Shown here one piece after another: positions 1 through 5,281 of a DNA stretch of 5,711 nt (position 1 is the first letter of the stretch; each line of letters starts with the position of its first letter). The stretch lies in contig DATIYQ010000153.1 of the NCBI GenBank assembly GCA_035517515.1, forward strand, positions 1 to 5,711. Direction: 5' to 3'. A program made the position numbers and the translations under genes. The notes below the pieces were generated by a model that saw nothing but the letters and a program-made list of their open reading frames with translations, was not told the DNA's origin and did not search any database. Origin of the DNA: JOPF136 sp035517515 (GTDB lineage Bacteria > Acidobacteriota > Terriglobia > Acidiferrales > UBA7541).

Positions 1-1169
1 TCCGGAAGCGCCGCCGGCTGCGGGGCCTCCGGCCCATGGCACTCGAGGCAGAGCGGGTTGATTTCTTTGGCCCGCAGCAGGTGCTGGTTCTCACCGCCGT
101 GCGGCTCGTGGCAGGTGGCGCAGCCAGTCTGAAATGCCGGCTGGTGCAGCACTCGCTTGGTCTTCATCTCCTCGTCCTGTTCGGTGTGGCAGGCCAGGCA
201 GATTTCCACCGAATTGGTCTTGGGGAGTCCGGGCTGCCGGCTGGCGTGGGGGTTGTGGCAATCCACGCAGTCTCCAGCGGCTCCGGGATGCGGCACCTTG
301 GCGCTCTCAATGGCCTTGGCCTTTTCGTCGTGGCAGGTGACGCACAGTTCCTTGCTGCTGGCCTGGGTCAGAACCACCTTGCCATCCTGGGCCGGCGCGT
401 GGCACACCTCGCATTGCTTTTCTTCAAACGGCGGATGCAAGAAGGCCTGCAACAATTTGGGATGGGCGGACTCGTGGGGGTTATGGCAGGTCACACAGTC
501 CGCGGTCGCAAACGGCTGCCCTTGGTGCGCCTTGGCCAGGTCCGCATCCTTCGGGTCGTGACACTCCAGGCAGAGCGCCGGAGTGGACTTTTTCAGGTGC
601 CGGGTGAATTCGCGATCGCTGGAAGCGCCGGTTTTGTGGACCAGATGGCAGGTATCACAGCCGGCGTCCAGGGCGGCGTGGCGGCTGCCTTTCTCCGGCG
701 TGTGCACCCCGATGGCGTGGCATCCCAGACACAGGTTCTCTTTTTCCCCGCCGGAGAGCGGCTTTAGGAGCTGGTTGGGATTGTCGCTGGTATGCGGGTC
801 ATGGCACTTCAGGCAGTCGCGAACCGCGGGCTTATGAATCAGGCCTTTCAGCTCCGCCGGGTTTTTGTCTGCATGGCAGGTAAAGCACAGAGCCGCGGGC
901 GTGGCGGTAATCAGCTTGACCCGGGTAACGTCCTTGTTCACCCGGATTTCGTGACAGCTCGTGCAGCCCGTGGAAACCGCTGTATGCACGCTCTTCCCCT
1001 TCGCCTTATCGCCGTGGCACTCCAGGCACGTGGCGGGATCCGCTTTCGGGTCCAGCGGAACCGGATGCACATCCGCCAGAGCTGCGGGAACCCAGAATAG
1101 AGCCAGCACCAGGAGTGTCTGTCCCCACAGGGACCGCAGCGCGGTCTTGCGGAGTTTGGTGACAGACAT
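1..1169 (-). CDS. Secreted multihaem c-type cytochrome, doubled-CXXCH type (C-terminal part beyond window)
   Basis: The frame is open to the window edge, so 389 residues are seen and the C-terminus is missing. Residues 1-32 form a Sec signal peptide: a basic start (KLRK), a hydrophobic core (LLVLALFWVPAALA) and likely cleavage after ALA at 32. Fourteen CxxCH haem-attachment motifs follow, with first cysteines at 48, 69, 95, 119, 147, 171, 200, 225, 253, 276, 301, 324, 350 and 374. Several continue as CxxCHxPH (119, 225, 301, 350), the signature of the doubled-CXXCH family; the extra His may be an axial ligand. Such proteins move electrons in the periplasm or at the outer surface; partner and acceptor cannot be told here. 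The start at 1169 is chosen because it puts the signal peptide at the N-terminus. It lacks a clear ribosome site. In-frame ATGs also lie at 1205, 1292 and 1310, the last behind GAGGA, before a TGA at 1323-1325. Confidence 0.93.
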   Translation of the reverse strand, partial: MSVTKLRKTALRSLWGQTLLVLALFWVPAALADVHPVPLDPKADPATCLECHGDKAKGKSVHTAVSTGCTSCHEIRVNKDVTRVKLITATPAALCFTCHADKNPAELKGLIHKPAVRDCLKCHDPHTSDNPNQLLKPLSGGEKENLCLGCHAIGVHTPEKGSRHAALDAGCDTCHLVHKTGASSDREFTRHLKKSTPALCLECHDPKDADLAKAHQGQPFATADCVTCHNPHESAHPKLLQAFLHPPFEEKQCEVCHAPAQDGKVVLTQASSKELCVTCHDEKAKAIESAKVPHPGAAGDCVDCHNPHASRQPGLPKTNSVEICLACHTEQDEEMKTKRVLHQPAFQTGCATCHEPHGGENQHLLRAKEINPLCLECHGPEAPQPAALP

Positions 1170-1416
1170 TCTCTGTTTCGAATCGGTGTGATACGCCGCA
1201 CCCATCGACGATTGAGCGCCATCCGGCAGCTGGACCGCGGCCCTCTGCTCCGGCGCAGAAATGCCTGCGAAGTATTGAGGCGCCACGGACATCGCGGCCG
1301 ACGGGGACATGCATTCCTCGATTCACTCTTTTTCCCGCCCGTAGAGATGGGCCCAAGTGAAGGCGAAGTATGCGGGCTCGCGCCCGTGCACCGCTGTGGC
1401 ACATGGCACACGACGT

Positions 1417-1432
1417 TGTGATTAAGGTCACA
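1417..1432. promoter_or_regulatory. Crp/Fnr-family operator, perfect TGTGA-N6-TCACA
   Basis: The plus strand reads TGTGATTAAGGTCACA, an exact match to the classical Crp-type palindrome. It lies upstream of the cytochrome start. On the minus strand a weak -10 candidate, CATACT, lies at 1367-1372, which would put the site centre about 64 bp upstream of a transcript start near 1360, close to a class I activator position. The palindrome is seen directly. The regulator, the promoter and the sign of control are inferred. Confidence 0.6.
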
Positions 1433-1700
1433 CTGCCTCCGCAGGCTTTCTTCCGCTCCGGCGGCCGTTTGAGCGGAGCCAGAGAGCGTCTGCGGGGGAA
1501 TTCTACCGGCCGTAAAGAGCGCGAGGGGGCGTGCCAATCTCACTGCAACAAAAGGAGATACAGCCAATTAGAACGGTATTTGCGCGCCTTCTCGATCGAC
1601 GGATGACCCCGGGGATGAGCGCGCACCGCTGGAGGCATGGCTCGAGCCGGCGAGGCGCGCTCCTTCAATGCAGGGAGTACGACTGCGGAGCAGAGAGGCC

Positions 1701-1716
1701 TGTGACCAACGTCACT
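1701..1716. promoter_or_regulatory. Second Crp/Fnr-like palindrome, one mismatch
   Basis: TGTGACCAACGTCACT matches TGTGA-N6-TCACA at nine of ten fixed positions. It lies about 285 bp from the perfect site, in the same gene-poor stretch. On the plus strand a GATAAT box follows at 1742-1747, so the site would sit near -45 of a rightward transcript. On the minus strand no good -10 box follows. It could be a distal site for the cytochrome or drive an unrecognised rightward RNA. Confidence 0.4.
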
Positions 1717-1885
1717 CAGATTTGGCGGCGTTCCGAAACGGGATAATTGCAGGAATTGACTGCTGGGGTGGTGACCAATTTCAGGGCTGTAGCCCGGCTC
1801 TTCACACCCGGGGCACGTTCTGTCCTTCTTCCTGCGGTTATATTGTGGAGGAGGCACCGGAACTCGGAACGAGCCCGGAACGAAC

Positions 1886-1905
1886 CCCGCTTCGAACGAG
1901 GCGGG
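1886..1905. terminator. Hairpin after the 108-residue protein gene, possible terminator
   Basis: Arms 1886-1893 and 1898-1905 pair over 8 bp with one G-T pair around a 4-base loop. The hairpin begins about 18 bp past the stop of the minus-strand gene ending at 1923, a normal place for a terminator. No run of T follows on either strand, so it may be a processing or stabilising hairpin rather than an intrinsic terminator. Confidence 0.35.
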
Positions 1906-1922
1906 CTACATCTCGACTGCGA

Positions 1923-2249
1923 TTACTCAATCTTTCTGGGCCGCGCGGAGTACAGGTTTTGGATCGCTTTGGGGAGGTGGGTCCCGCGATAGTCATCCAA
2001 TTCCGTCTCCGTAATCCGGAAGTGCGTCTTGGTGGGATGGCTCTCGCCGCCGGCCAATTCCTGGCGCAGCCGCAGGGTGCAGATCTCGGGAGCATCCTGG
2101 AAGCGAGCACGGTGGGAAATGAAGGCCTCGTTGGCGATGGTCAGCGTAAATTCGCGGGAAACGCCGCCTCCCAGCACGTGAAAGGTGTATTCCCGGACCA
2201 TGGGTTTGGGCTCGAATCCTACGTACTGGATATAGACCTTATCGCTCAC
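1923..2249 (-). CDS. Conserved protein of unknown function, 108 residues
   Basis: The protein begins with V/M-SDKVYIQYVGFEPKP and has no signal peptide or membrane segment. Residues about 3-45 look rich in beta strands (VYIQYVGF, REYTFHV, REFTLTIAN). The middle has an RFQDAPEICTLRLRQEL stretch, and the end is basic (ARPRKIE). I do not know a function; the pattern resembles small conserved proteins of Acidobacteriota, an impression without a search. The start is a GTG whose last base pair overlaps the TGA of the gene before it (sequence GTGA), so the two are probably translationally coupled and made in fixed ratio. A longer frame runs upstream of this GTG, but that part is the out-of-frame copy of the neighbour's Lys/Ala-rich tail and was left out. 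Confidence 0.75.
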   Translation of the reverse strand: MSDKVYIQYVGFEPKPMVREYTFHVLGGGVSREFTLTIANEAFISHRARFQDAPEICTLRLRQELAGGESHPTKTHFRITETELDDYRGTHLPKAIQNLYSARPRKIE

Positions 2250-2488
2250 TTGGCACCGGCCGCGCTGGCGGCGGCCGCGGCCGGCTTGGCCGGCTTTTTC
2301 CGCCGGCTGCTCTTTGACCGTTTCGGCGGAGTCCCCTCGGCCGGCTCGACAACCATCATGCCGGTCACGAATTTCTTGACGCCGTGGGCGTCGAAGTCGA
2401 TGGTGGTCCGCTCGGTATCGGATTGCGTTACCACACCGCACCCGTATTGGAAGTGCTTGATGTAGAGTCCTTCCGCAAGTGCCTTCAC
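2246..2488 (-). CDS. Small protein with Tudor-like fold pattern and basic Lys/Ala tail, 80 residues
   Basis: Residues about 10-50 read KHFQYGCGVVTQSD, then TTIDFDAHGVKKFVTGMMVV. The spacing of YGxGxV, the V/I-x-F strand and GxKxFV resembles the Tudor/SH3-like barrel found at the C-terminus of UvrD/PcrA helicases and in CarD-type RNA-polymerase binders. This is resemblance by eye, not a firm family call. Residues about 55-80 are a Lys/Arg/Ala/Pro tail (KRSKSSRRKKPAKPAAAA), typical of proteins touching nucleic acid or the ribosome. The start is GTG at 2488, fixed by an AGGAGG site 5 bases upstream. It follows the RRM gene with a 73-bp gap and overlaps the next gene by 4 bp. A role with RNA or transcription fits the neighbours but is inferred. 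Confidence 0.72.
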   Translation of the reverse strand: MKALAEGLYIKHFQYGCGVVTQSDTERTTIDFDAHGVKKFVTGMMVVEPAEGTPPKRSKSSRRKKPAKPAAAAASAAGAK

Positions 2489-2493
2489 TCGAT

Positions 2494-2499
2494 CCTCCT
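2494..2499 (-). promoter_or_regulatory. Strong ribosome binding site for the GTG start at 2488
   Basis: The minus strand carries AGGAGG, a full Shine-Dalgarno core, 5 bases before the GTG. It settles the start of the 80-residue gene, which has no ATG nearby. Confidence 0.75.
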
Positions 2500-2511
2500 C
2501 TTCTGCGGATC

Positions 2512-2537
2512 AGCAGCCGGAAAAGGCCCCGGCTGCT
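2512..2537 (-). other. Perfect 9-bp hairpin between the RRM gene and the next gene
   Basis: Arms 2512-2520 and 2529-2537 (AGCAGCCGG and its complement) pair without mismatch around an 8-base loop. No T run follows, so it is not a standard intrinsic terminator. It ends about 12 bases before the strong ribosome site of the next gene. It may protect or process the shared mRNA, or set relative output of the genes. Confidence 0.45.
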
Positions 2538-2561
2538 CCCGGCAAATGCCCTGAAATCGAA

Positions 2562-2870
2562 TCAGTAACGTCGCCGTCCGCGCCCGGCGTCCCTGCCGGA
2601 GCCCCCGCGGTCGCCGCGGGGCGCCTGCGGACGGGCCTCATTGACCTGCAGGGCTCTTCCCTCCAGGGAAGCGCCGTGGAGTTCGGTGATCGCCCGCGTG
2701 GCGTCTTCATTGGAATTCAGTTCGACAAAGCCGAATCCGCGTGAGCGCCCGGTGTCTGCGTCCCGGATCACCCGCGCGGAGGCCACCTGAAAGCCTTTGC
2801 CGGCAAACACCTGTTGGAGACCGTCATCGGTCACCTCGTACGCGAGGTTTCCGACGTAGAGCTTAGCCAT
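2562..2870 (-). CDS. RRM-type RNA-binding protein, 102 residues
   Basis: A single RNA recognition motif fills residues 1-80. RNP2 is LYVGNL at 4-9 and RNP1 is RGFGFVEL at 44-51, with the aromatic residues that stack on RNA bases present (Y5, F46, F48). The tail from about 82 is rich in Arg and Gly (RGDRGGSGRDAGRGRRRY), as in many bacterial glycine-rich RRM proteins, and probably adds general RNA affinity. The length is normal for the family. The protein is cytoplasmic, with no signal peptide. The ATG is preceded by AAGGAG at suitable spacing. The gene follows the cold-shock gene, and the 91-bp gap is almost filled by a terminator, so its transcription may come from read-through. Family members bind single-stranded RNA, often with cold- or growth-linked expression; the exact target is unknown. 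Confidence 0.93.
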   Translation of the reverse strand: MAKLYVGNLAYEVTDDGLQQVFAGKGFQVASARVIRDADTGRSRGFGFVELNSNEDATRAITELHGASLEGRALQVNEARPQAPRGDRGGSGRDAGRGRRRY

Positions 2871-2903
2871 GCGCGGCTCCTTAGGCCTTGGGTCCGGCCA
2901 ACC

Positions 2904-2953
2904 CGAGAAAAAGAAGGCGAGCAGTCCGGAGCCGGAGCACCGGACCGCTCGCC
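2904..2953 (-). terminator. Intrinsic terminator after the cold-shock gene
   Basis: Arms 2916-2929 and 2940-2953 form a 14-bp GC-rich stem with one G-U pair. On the minus strand it is followed by TTCTTTTTC. The hairpin begins 8 bases past the stop of the cold-shock gene. It is the clearest protein-gene terminator in the window. Confidence 0.85.
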
Positions 2954-2961
2954 GCGATGGA

Positions 2962-3165
2962 TCAGAGGCTGACTACGTTTGCGGCCTGGAGGCCCTTCGG
3001 CCCGCGGGTCACTTCGAATTCAACGGCCTGTCCTTCATTGAGCGACTTGTACCCATCCGCCTGGATGGCGGAAAAGTGTACGAAGACGTCTTCGCCAGAC
3101 TGGCGTTGGATGAATCCATAGCCCTTGCTGGCGTTAAACCACTTGACGGTTCCTTGTTCTCTCAC
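2962..3165 (-). CDS. csp: Cold-shock protein, CspA family, 67 residues
   Basis: This is a full-length single cold-shock domain. It opens GTVKWFNASKGYGFI, with RNP1 KGYGFI at 14-19 and RNP2 VFVHF at 27-31; W9, F18, F28, H30 and F31 form the usual nucleic-acid surface. It ends with the typical ANVVSL. Such proteins bind single-stranded RNA and DNA and melt mRNA hairpins; some act as antiterminators. The start is GTG at 3165, behind GAGGA about nine bases upstream; no ATG gives the conserved N-terminus. The gene has its own terminator, a structured leader and a plausible promoter, so it can be a single-gene unit, with the RRM gene next downstream. Whether it is induced by cold cannot be read from the sequence. 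Confidence 0.97.
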   Translation of the reverse strand: MREQGTVKWFNASKGYGFIQRQSGEDVFVHFSAIQADGYKSLNEGQAVEFEVTRGPKGLQAANVVSL

Positions 3166-3227
3166 TGCTTGTTTCCTCTACTTGTGTAAGCTATTTGTGC
3201 CTCTCGAGCGCCCCCAGCCCGTAATGC

Positions 3228-3266
3228 AAAAGGGGCTGCAAGTTGCCTGAACTTGCAGCCCCTTTT
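3228..3266. terminator. Perfect 17-bp hairpin in the cold-shock leader, terminator or attenuator
   Basis: Arms 3228-3244 (AAAAGGGGCTGCAAGTT) and 3250-3266 pair without mismatch around a 5-base loop. The A and T runs at the arm ends make it look like a terminator that works in either direction. It may stop leftward transcripts from the gene ending at 3534, or sit inside the cold-shock leader as a switch; no plus-strand gene needs it. Confidence 0.75.
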
Positions 3267-3307
3267 AAACGAATCCAAGGTCATACAAGAGCAACAAACG
3301 CAAAACC

Positions 3308-3335
3308 ATAATACCACAGTTCACGATTTGAGCAA
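3308..3335 (-). promoter_or_regulatory. Candidate promoter of the cold-shock gene
   Basis: On the minus strand, TTGCTC (3330-3335) and TATTAT (3308-3313) are spaced by 16 bases. The -10 box matches five of six consensus bases and is preceded by TGG, an extended -10 element. A transcript would start near 3301 and have a leader of about 135 bases, like the long leaders of known cspA genes. Confidence 0.5.
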
Positions 3336-3533
3336 AGCGGAAACGGGCTCCAGATGTTCCTTTCCGGAATTCTGTAAGCCATTCATTTTACGTATGTTCT
3401 GGTTCCCGAAGGCAAGAGGCCTATACCCATTTGCTCCTAGCGGGGCCGAAACCATCCCTTAAGGCGGTAATCCCTGCCGCACCCGCGCACAACTTCGGCA
3501 TTTCCAACGGCTGGGGGGTGGGCTCTCCGGTGG

Positions 3534-3956
3534 TCACGGCAGGGGAGAGAGGTCGGGCTCGACCCACCTTGCCCGCGCTTCGGGGCTGGCCAGGAAATCC
3601 TGCGAGTAGTAGGTCTTCAGCCGCTGGACGTCCAGGAGTTCCGGGTGCAGTTTGGCGAACTCCGCAAAGCCGGCCCTCTGCGGACTGGCCCGGTGCGCTG
3701 CAGATACCAGCCTCATCCAGGCGAGGGTGATGGTCTGGTGGTAGAGATGTGCGATTTTGTTGTGCTCCGCGTAGCGGCGGATGGCCTGCTCGATGCGCTG
3801 CGTAGCCTGGGCCTCCGTCATCTGGCCCAGGAAAATCCACGCCAGCCGGATGTGATCGGCATGGTGAAATTGCGCCGTGGGCAGCCGGCAGCTTTCAAAT
3901 TCCTCGACCAGCTTCTGGTCGCTCAGATGCGCCGTACCCAATTGAACCGCTTCCAT
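3534..3956 (-). CDS. Conserved protein of unknown function with HHxDH motif, 140 residues
   Basis: The protein looks all-helical and cytoplasmic. Its marked features are FHHADHIRLAW (30-40), YHQTITLAW (72-80), a FAEFAKLHPELL stretch (97-108), a YY pair at 116-117 and an end with ARARWVEPDL. I have the impression of a widespread bacterial family with the same pattern (HADHVRLAW, YHET, WEEF, NPDLL, YY), known only as hypothetical. The clustered His and Asp could bind a metal or form an active site, but no reaction is known to me. The ATG at 3956 is chosen over the adjoining GTG at 3959 because AGGAGG lies five bases from the ATG and only two from the GTG. It stands alone between hicA and the cold-shock gene. 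Confidence 0.85.
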   Translation of the reverse strand: MEAVQLGTAHLSDQKLVEEFESCRLPTAQFHHADHIRLAWIFLGQMTEAQATQRIEQAIRRYAEHNKIAHLYHQTITLAWMRLVSAAHRASPQRAGFAEFAKLHPELLDVQRLKTYYSQDFLASPEARARWVEPDLSPLP

Positions 3957-3961
3957 CACTT

Positions 3962-3967
3962 CCTCCT
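3962..3967 (-). promoter_or_regulatory. Ribosome binding site that favours the ATG at 3956
   Basis: A full AGGAGG is present on the minus strand. Its spacing is 5 bases to the ATG and 2 bases to the neighbouring GTG, so the ATG is the better start. Confidence 0.7.
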
Positions 3968-4097
3968 ATTGATCAGCCACAAGCACTCTTGCGACCGCGG
4001 ATACTGAAATCCATTCGCGATGGAAAACTAAGAAAGGCAGAACCGCCGCCCCGCATGCTTTGGAGCAGAGCTTAGCGTAGTTGGTACTTCGGGAGTC

Positions 4098-4301
4098 CTA
4101 GGATTTGAGAAAATCTTCCCAGGTAAAGCCCCCGTCTTTCAGGATGCGGATGAGCAGGCCTCTGGGAACGTCTCCGCGGTGATTCGGTACCACAACCATC
4201 CGCCGAGTCGCATGCTCCAGAATGATGTGCGAGCCGGTTTGGCGAACCTTGAGATAACCATGCCGCTGGAGGAAACGCAAGAGATCGCGGACGGAAGCCA
4301 T
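4098..4301 (-). CDS. hicA: HicA-family mRNA interferase toxin
   Basis: The 67-residue protein has the usual HicA length and layout: a first helix (VRDLLRFLQRHGY), then VRQTGSH, a strand with VVVPNHRGDVPRG, and the end helix LLIRILKDGGFTWEDFL. The double-stranded-RNA-binding-like fold carries its catalytic His in the GSH motif (H25), which is intact. HicA toxins cut mRNA and slow translation until the partner antitoxin binds them. The ATG follows the hicB stop with no gap (TAG then ATG), and no clear ribosome site is seen, so translation is probably coupled to hicB. Gene order is antitoxin first. The toxin appears complete, and activity is likely but untested. Confidence 0.88.
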   Translation of the reverse strand: MASVRDLLRFLQRHGYLKVRQTGSHIILEHATRRMVVVPNHRGDVPRGLLIRILKDGGFTWEDFLKS

Positions 4302-4529
4302 CTAATTCATCGCAAACGTCACGGTTTCTGCGATAACGGAGCGCGTGGCTGGGACTGGTTTCCTGGTCTTGCGGCAATGCTCGATGTACAACTGCATGCC
4401 ACGCAGGATGCTTTTTTTCGCGGCCTCCACGGAATTTCCCAACCCGTAGACTCCGGGGAAGTCCTCGCTGTAGGCGTAGTATTTCTTCCCCTCGCGCTCA
4501 ATGGTGATGGGATATGTGTAGAGAGTCAT
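4302..4529 (-). CDS. hicB: HicB-family antitoxin, short form
   Basis: The 75-residue protein has the HicB N-terminal domain: YPITIEREGKKYYAYSEDFPGVYGLG, with the family core EDFPG at 22-26, followed by SVEAAKKSILRGMQLYIEHC, the usual helix. It should neutralise HicA by masking its active site. The protein ends soon after the domain, so the helix-turn-helix or ribbon-helix-helix DNA-binding part of longer HicB proteins is missing; self-repression may be weak or need another protein. The ATG is preceded only by GGTGA, a weak ribosome site. The interrupted inverted repeat CGGAAACAT (4540-4548) and ATGTTCCG (4570-4577) just upstream could be an operator, with low certainty. Confidence 0.88.
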   Translation of the reverse strand: MTLYTYPITIEREGKKYYAYSEDFPGVYGLGNSVEAAKKSILRGMQLYIEHCRKTRKPVPATRSVIAETVTFAMN

Positions 4530-4714
4530 CGGGCGTCACCGGAAACATACTATCAAGAATCCCGGCACCATGTTCCGCTAACTACGCGGAGGAGTCTCCA
4601 CCCGCGGGCCCCGAGGAGACCAAGTTCACCCATCGTGTGTGGGTTTCGCATCCCGTGAGAAATGTTTCCTTGTTTGCTCTCGTGGGCCCCCTCAGAATAC
4701 GGCCTTTTCGCCGT

Positions 4715-4999
4715 TCAAAAGGAGCCGTCCACGTACTTTCTGCAAAGTGAATTCGTGTATGCAGCGCGAAACTTGAGATGGAGATCGTCCTCCATAGCGT
4801 CTTCTATGTCGAGGGTTCTGAATGACTCGAGAACCAACTCGTCAAGGATTCGTGAGCCGGGTTGGAACAGCGGGTCATCCTGCGATCGGGTGGCCGCCCC
4901 TACGAGCTTCTCCCACTCGGTCCTGCTTGGGCTCCGGCCTTGTCTCTCTTTGAAAGCGAACCAGTATCGGCTGAACCACAGGCAAAGTTCCTCGTCCAT
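4715..4999 (-). CDS. Protein of unknown function, 94 residues
   Basis: The protein starts MDEELCLWFSRYWFAFKERQ and reads as mostly helical and soluble, with an aromatic N-terminal helix, a basic RSPSRTEWEKLVG segment and an acidic middle (DIEDAMEDD). I recognise no family. The ATG at 4999 has GGAGG six bases upstream, better than the longer in-frame start at 5080, whose 27 extra residues lie over a hairpin and look non-coding. It is the first gene after the rRNA operon terminator and about 185 bp before hicB. The codons and ribosome site look real, but the function is open. Confidence 0.62.
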   Translation of the reverse strand: MDEELCLWFSRYWFAFKERQGRSPSRTEWEKLVGAATRSQDDPLFQPGSRILDELVLESFRTLDIEDAMEDDLHLKFRAAYTNSLCRKYVDGSF

Positions 5000-5008
5000 T
5001 CTGGCCTC

Positions 5009-5037
5009 CCGGGCATTGGGTGTATTTCCATGCCCGG
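5009..5037 (-). other. Hairpin touching the ribosome site of the 94-residue protein gene
   Basis: CCGGGCAT (5009-5016) and ATGCCCGG (5030-5037) form a perfect 8-bp stem around 13 bases. On the minus strand the second arm runs directly into the GGAGG site before the ATG at 4999, so folding could limit ribosome access. Confidence 0.45.
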
Positions 5038-5100
5038 CGCCAGAACCCAGCCGACCCTCGCGCGCGTAAGAGCAAGCCACGTGCCAAAGAGCATCGAGCC

Positions 5101-5139
5101 AAAAACCAAAGGGCCGGCACCCGTAAAGGTGTCGGCCCT
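5101..5139 (-). terminator. Intrinsic terminator of the rRNA operon
   Basis: Arms 5110-5121 and 5128-5139 (AGGGCCGGCACC and a near-complement) pair over 12 bases with one mismatch and a 6-base loop. On the minus strand the stem is followed by a T-rich stretch ending in TTTTT (5101-5109). It begins 12 bases beyond the 5S 3' end. Confidence 0.88.
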
Positions 5140-5151
5140 CTGTGCATTTAA

Positions 5152-5269
<118 letters not shown>

Positions 5270-5281
5270 AAGTCAAAAGAA

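Larger units (their letters stand above)
1326..1922. other. Gene-poor control region upstream of the cytochrome
   Basis: About 600 bp with no convincing gene on either strand. Open frames exist but have mixed third-position bases, no ribosome site and no recognisable domain. The stretch holds two Crp/Fnr-like palindromes, a strong short hairpin next to the 3' end of the neighbouring gene, and short inverted repeats between 1784 and 1909. On position it is the 5' control region of the cytochrome plus the 3' flank of the 108-residue protein gene. I see no tRNA or known riboswitch in it. Confidence 0.6.
3166..3533. other. Leader and promoter region of the cold-shock gene
   Basis: This 368-bp gap holds the cold-shock promoter candidate and a long perfect hairpin. 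The remainder, 3336-3533, shows no gene, repeat or RNA that I can recognise, and no terminator with a T run behind the upstream gene that ends at 3534. Confidence 0.6.

Noticed and set aside
36..767. Long plus-strand open frame, 243 codons
   Set aside because: It lies antisense to the cytochrome. The minus strand has a signal peptide and regular CxxCH motifs, so the plus frame is a by-product of high GC content.
1373..1386. Small hairpin CGGGC-GCGA-GCCCG with a GNRA loop, considered as part of a cyclic-di-GMP riboswitch
   Set aside because: The other conserved parts of that riboswitch are not present, and the hairpin lies next to the proposed -10 box rather than in the leader.
938..1567. Minus-strand frame of 209 codons over the cytochrome start
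   Set aside because: Out of frame with the cytochrome and rich in Arg, Pro and Ser in the manner of a shadow frame.
1540..1857. Minus-strand frame of 105 codons with a CPGC pair and a hydrophobic end (WLYLLLL)
   Set aside because: No ribosome site, mixed third-position bases unlike nearby genes, no recognised domain, and it covers the second palindrome and inverted repeats.
1668..2465. Long plus-strand open frame, 265 codons
   Set aside because: It runs antisense to two coupled minus-strand genes with good starts and has no family features.
2869..3189. Plus-strand frame antisense to the cold-shock gene
   Set aside because: The minus strand encodes an unmistakable cold-shock domain in the same stretch.
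4594..4620. Inverted repeat GTCTCC / GGAGAC upstream of hicB
   Set aside because: Only 6 bp with a 15-base gap; too weak to call as a terminator or operator.
4699..4714. Hairpin ACGGC / GCCGT just after the 94-residue protein gene
   Set aside because: Five base pairs and no T run on the minus strand; not enough for a terminator call.
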